From the NCBI GenBank assembly GCA_030837445.1, contig JAUPKM010000628.1:1-5926 (forward strand): DNA of 5,926 nt, in the 5' to 3' direction. The position numbers and the translations under genes were made by a program. This document shows, piece after piece, positions 5,153 to 5,926 of the stretch; position 1 is the first letter of the stretch; every line of letters begins with the position of its first letter. Under the pieces are notes generated by a model. That model searched no databases. It saw only the letters and a list, made by a program, of their open reading frames with translations, and was not told the DNA's origin. The stretch is from Actinomycetota bacterium. GTDB lineage: Bacteria; Actinomycetota; Actinomycetes; S36-B12; UBA10799.

Positions 5153-5926
5153 GCGAAGCTGGGACGACGCTGGCGCGTGTATTCGTGCCGCCGCGCGACA
5201 ACCGGGCCTACGCGCGAGTCGCGGTGGTGCTGCTGGTCGCCGGACTGTCGCTCTGGCTCACCACCTGGTTGGTGGTGGCGCTACCCGAGGTCACCGTCAC
5301 GTCGGGTCTATTGCTGATGATGCTGGAAGTGGTGTTGGTCGCTGCGTTGACCAACGTGGCGATAGCGATCGCGGTGGCCGTGGTCGCGGTCGGGGTCGCC
5401 AATTGGTACTTGATCCCCCCGACCCACACCTTCTTTGTCCAGAACACCGACGACATCATCCTGTTGGCGGTCTTCGTGGTGGCAGCAGCCGCGTCGAGTC
5501 TCACTGTGACTCTCGCAATTCGACTTCGCATCGACGCCGAACGGGCATCGGTTGAAGCGTCGGTGCTTCGGGATACTCTCACCGAGCCCTCAGGGGCGTC
5601 GGACCCTTCAGCGGTGCTGGACCAGATCGCGCGGCTGTACTCCTTTACCCGACTGACGCTGCGAGATTCGGATGGCTCGGCGGTCGCCTCGTGGTTCGCC
5701 GGTGGTGAGTCCGACGCACCTGATCCTGCTGTCGCCCCCAGGTTGGATGCGGCATTGGTGGACGGTTTCCGGATCCAGGGGTGGGGTCCGGCGGTCATCG
5801 GCGAGGATCTCCGCGGTTTCAATTCGCTGGCCTTGGCTGCGGTGCGCAGTCACCAGTCGCGCCGTATCAGCCAGGTCGCCTCCCGTGCCGGCCAATTGGA
5901 GGCGACGGATCGCGCGCGTTCCGCTC
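5149..5926 (+). CDS. KdpD-like sensor histidine kinase, N-terminal part (DUF4118 and GAF-like), truncated by the window end
   Basis: Membrane sensor kinase of the KdpD type, expected to phosphorylate a KdpE-like response regulator in K+ or turgor control. The frame is open from GTG 5149 to the window end (259 complete codons). The GTG overlaps the KimA-like stop as GTGA, so translation is probably coupled. Four hydrophobic helices (about residues 22-45, 50-67, 69-89, 101-124) match DUF4118; the diagnostic link ANWYLIPPTHTFFVQNTDDIILL corresponds to the FF-x-PxxxF region of KdpD. Residues about 140-240 look like the KdpD GAF-like domain (PSAVLDQIARLYSFTRLTLRD...). The end, SRAGQLEATDRARSA, is the helical linker that in this family directly precedes the H-box, so the phospho-acceptor His, DHp and ATPase domains should lie just downstream. 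Compared with E. coli KdpD it lacks the large N-terminal KdpD and Usp domains. Architecture is clear; the stimulus is inferred. Confidence 0.87.
   Translation, partial: MSEAGTTLARVFVPPRDNRAYARVAVVLLVAGLSLWLTTWLVVALPEVTVTSGLLLMMLEVVLVAALTNVAIAIAVAVVAVGVANWYLIPPTHTFFVQNTDDIILLAVFVVAAAASSLTVTLAIRLRIDAERASVEASVLRDTLTEPSGASDPSAVLDQIARLYSFTRLTLRDSDGSAVASWFAGGESDAPDPAVAPRLDAALVDGFRIQGWGPAVIGEDLRGFNSLALAAVRSHQSRRISQVASRAGQLEATDRARSA

Noticed and set aside
5208..5822. 204-codon minus-strand frame at the right end
   Set aside because: Low-complexity Ser/Thr/Ala-rich translation, fully antisense to the KdpD-like kinase, whose frame has clear DUF4118 helices.

Overview
The window comes from a high-GC Gram-positive bacterium, most likely an actinomycete. 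The evidence is GC-rich third codon positions throughout, an amt-glnB pair joined by an ATGA overlap, a WS/DGAT-type storage-lipid acyltransferase (a family expanded in Mycobacterium, Nocardia and Rhodococcus) and a histone-like PAKK tail. Sequence alone does not support a genus. All recognisable genes lie on the + strand. I see no rRNA, tRNA, CRISPR array, transposase or integrase.

Region 1 (1-1340) is a nitrogen locus. It holds the 3' part of an Amt ammonium transporter, followed with a 4-base overlap by a P-II signalling gene (glnB/glnK). Both genes are abnormal. In Amt the first histidine of the conduction-pore twin-His pair is glutamate, the substitution known from fungal Mep1/Mep3-type transporters. 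The P-II gene keeps its full 112-codon length, a strong ribosome binding site and its nucleotide/2-oxoglutarate residues, but has an in-frame TAG exactly at the T-loop Tyr46 codon and several other T-loop substitutions. glnD, the usual third gene of this actinobacterial operon, does not follow.

Region 2 (1341-3051) is a 124-base gap and then a WS/DGAT acyltransferase (wax ester and triacylglycerol synthesis) with an intact HHxxxDG active site. Its roughly 59-residue lysine-rich C-terminal tail is built from 30-bp DNA repeats (10-residue PAKK-type units). The tail resembles those of HBHA and mycobacterial HupB, which bind polyanions or DNA.

Region 3 (3052-3241) is a 190-base non-coding gap with a remarkable 50-nt imperfect hairpin (3094-3143) and two smaller hairpins.

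Region 4 (3242-5926) is a potassium module: a KimA-like APC-superfamily K+ importer with a cytoplasmic Usp-like C-terminal domain, overlapped by 4 bases (GTGA) by a KdpD-like sensor histidine kinase. The kinase starts directly at the four-helix DUF4118 domain, so it lacks the classical N-terminal KdpD/Usp input region. It runs off the window just before the expected phospho-acceptor histidine.

Taken together, the window carries two signalling-transport pairs (Amt/P-II for nitrogen, KimA/KdpD-like for potassium) flanking a storage-lipid enzyme. The features most worth following up are the interrupted P-II, the Glu-type Amt pore, the DNA-binding-like tail on the acyltransferase, the intergenic hairpin and the coupled KimA-kinase pair.
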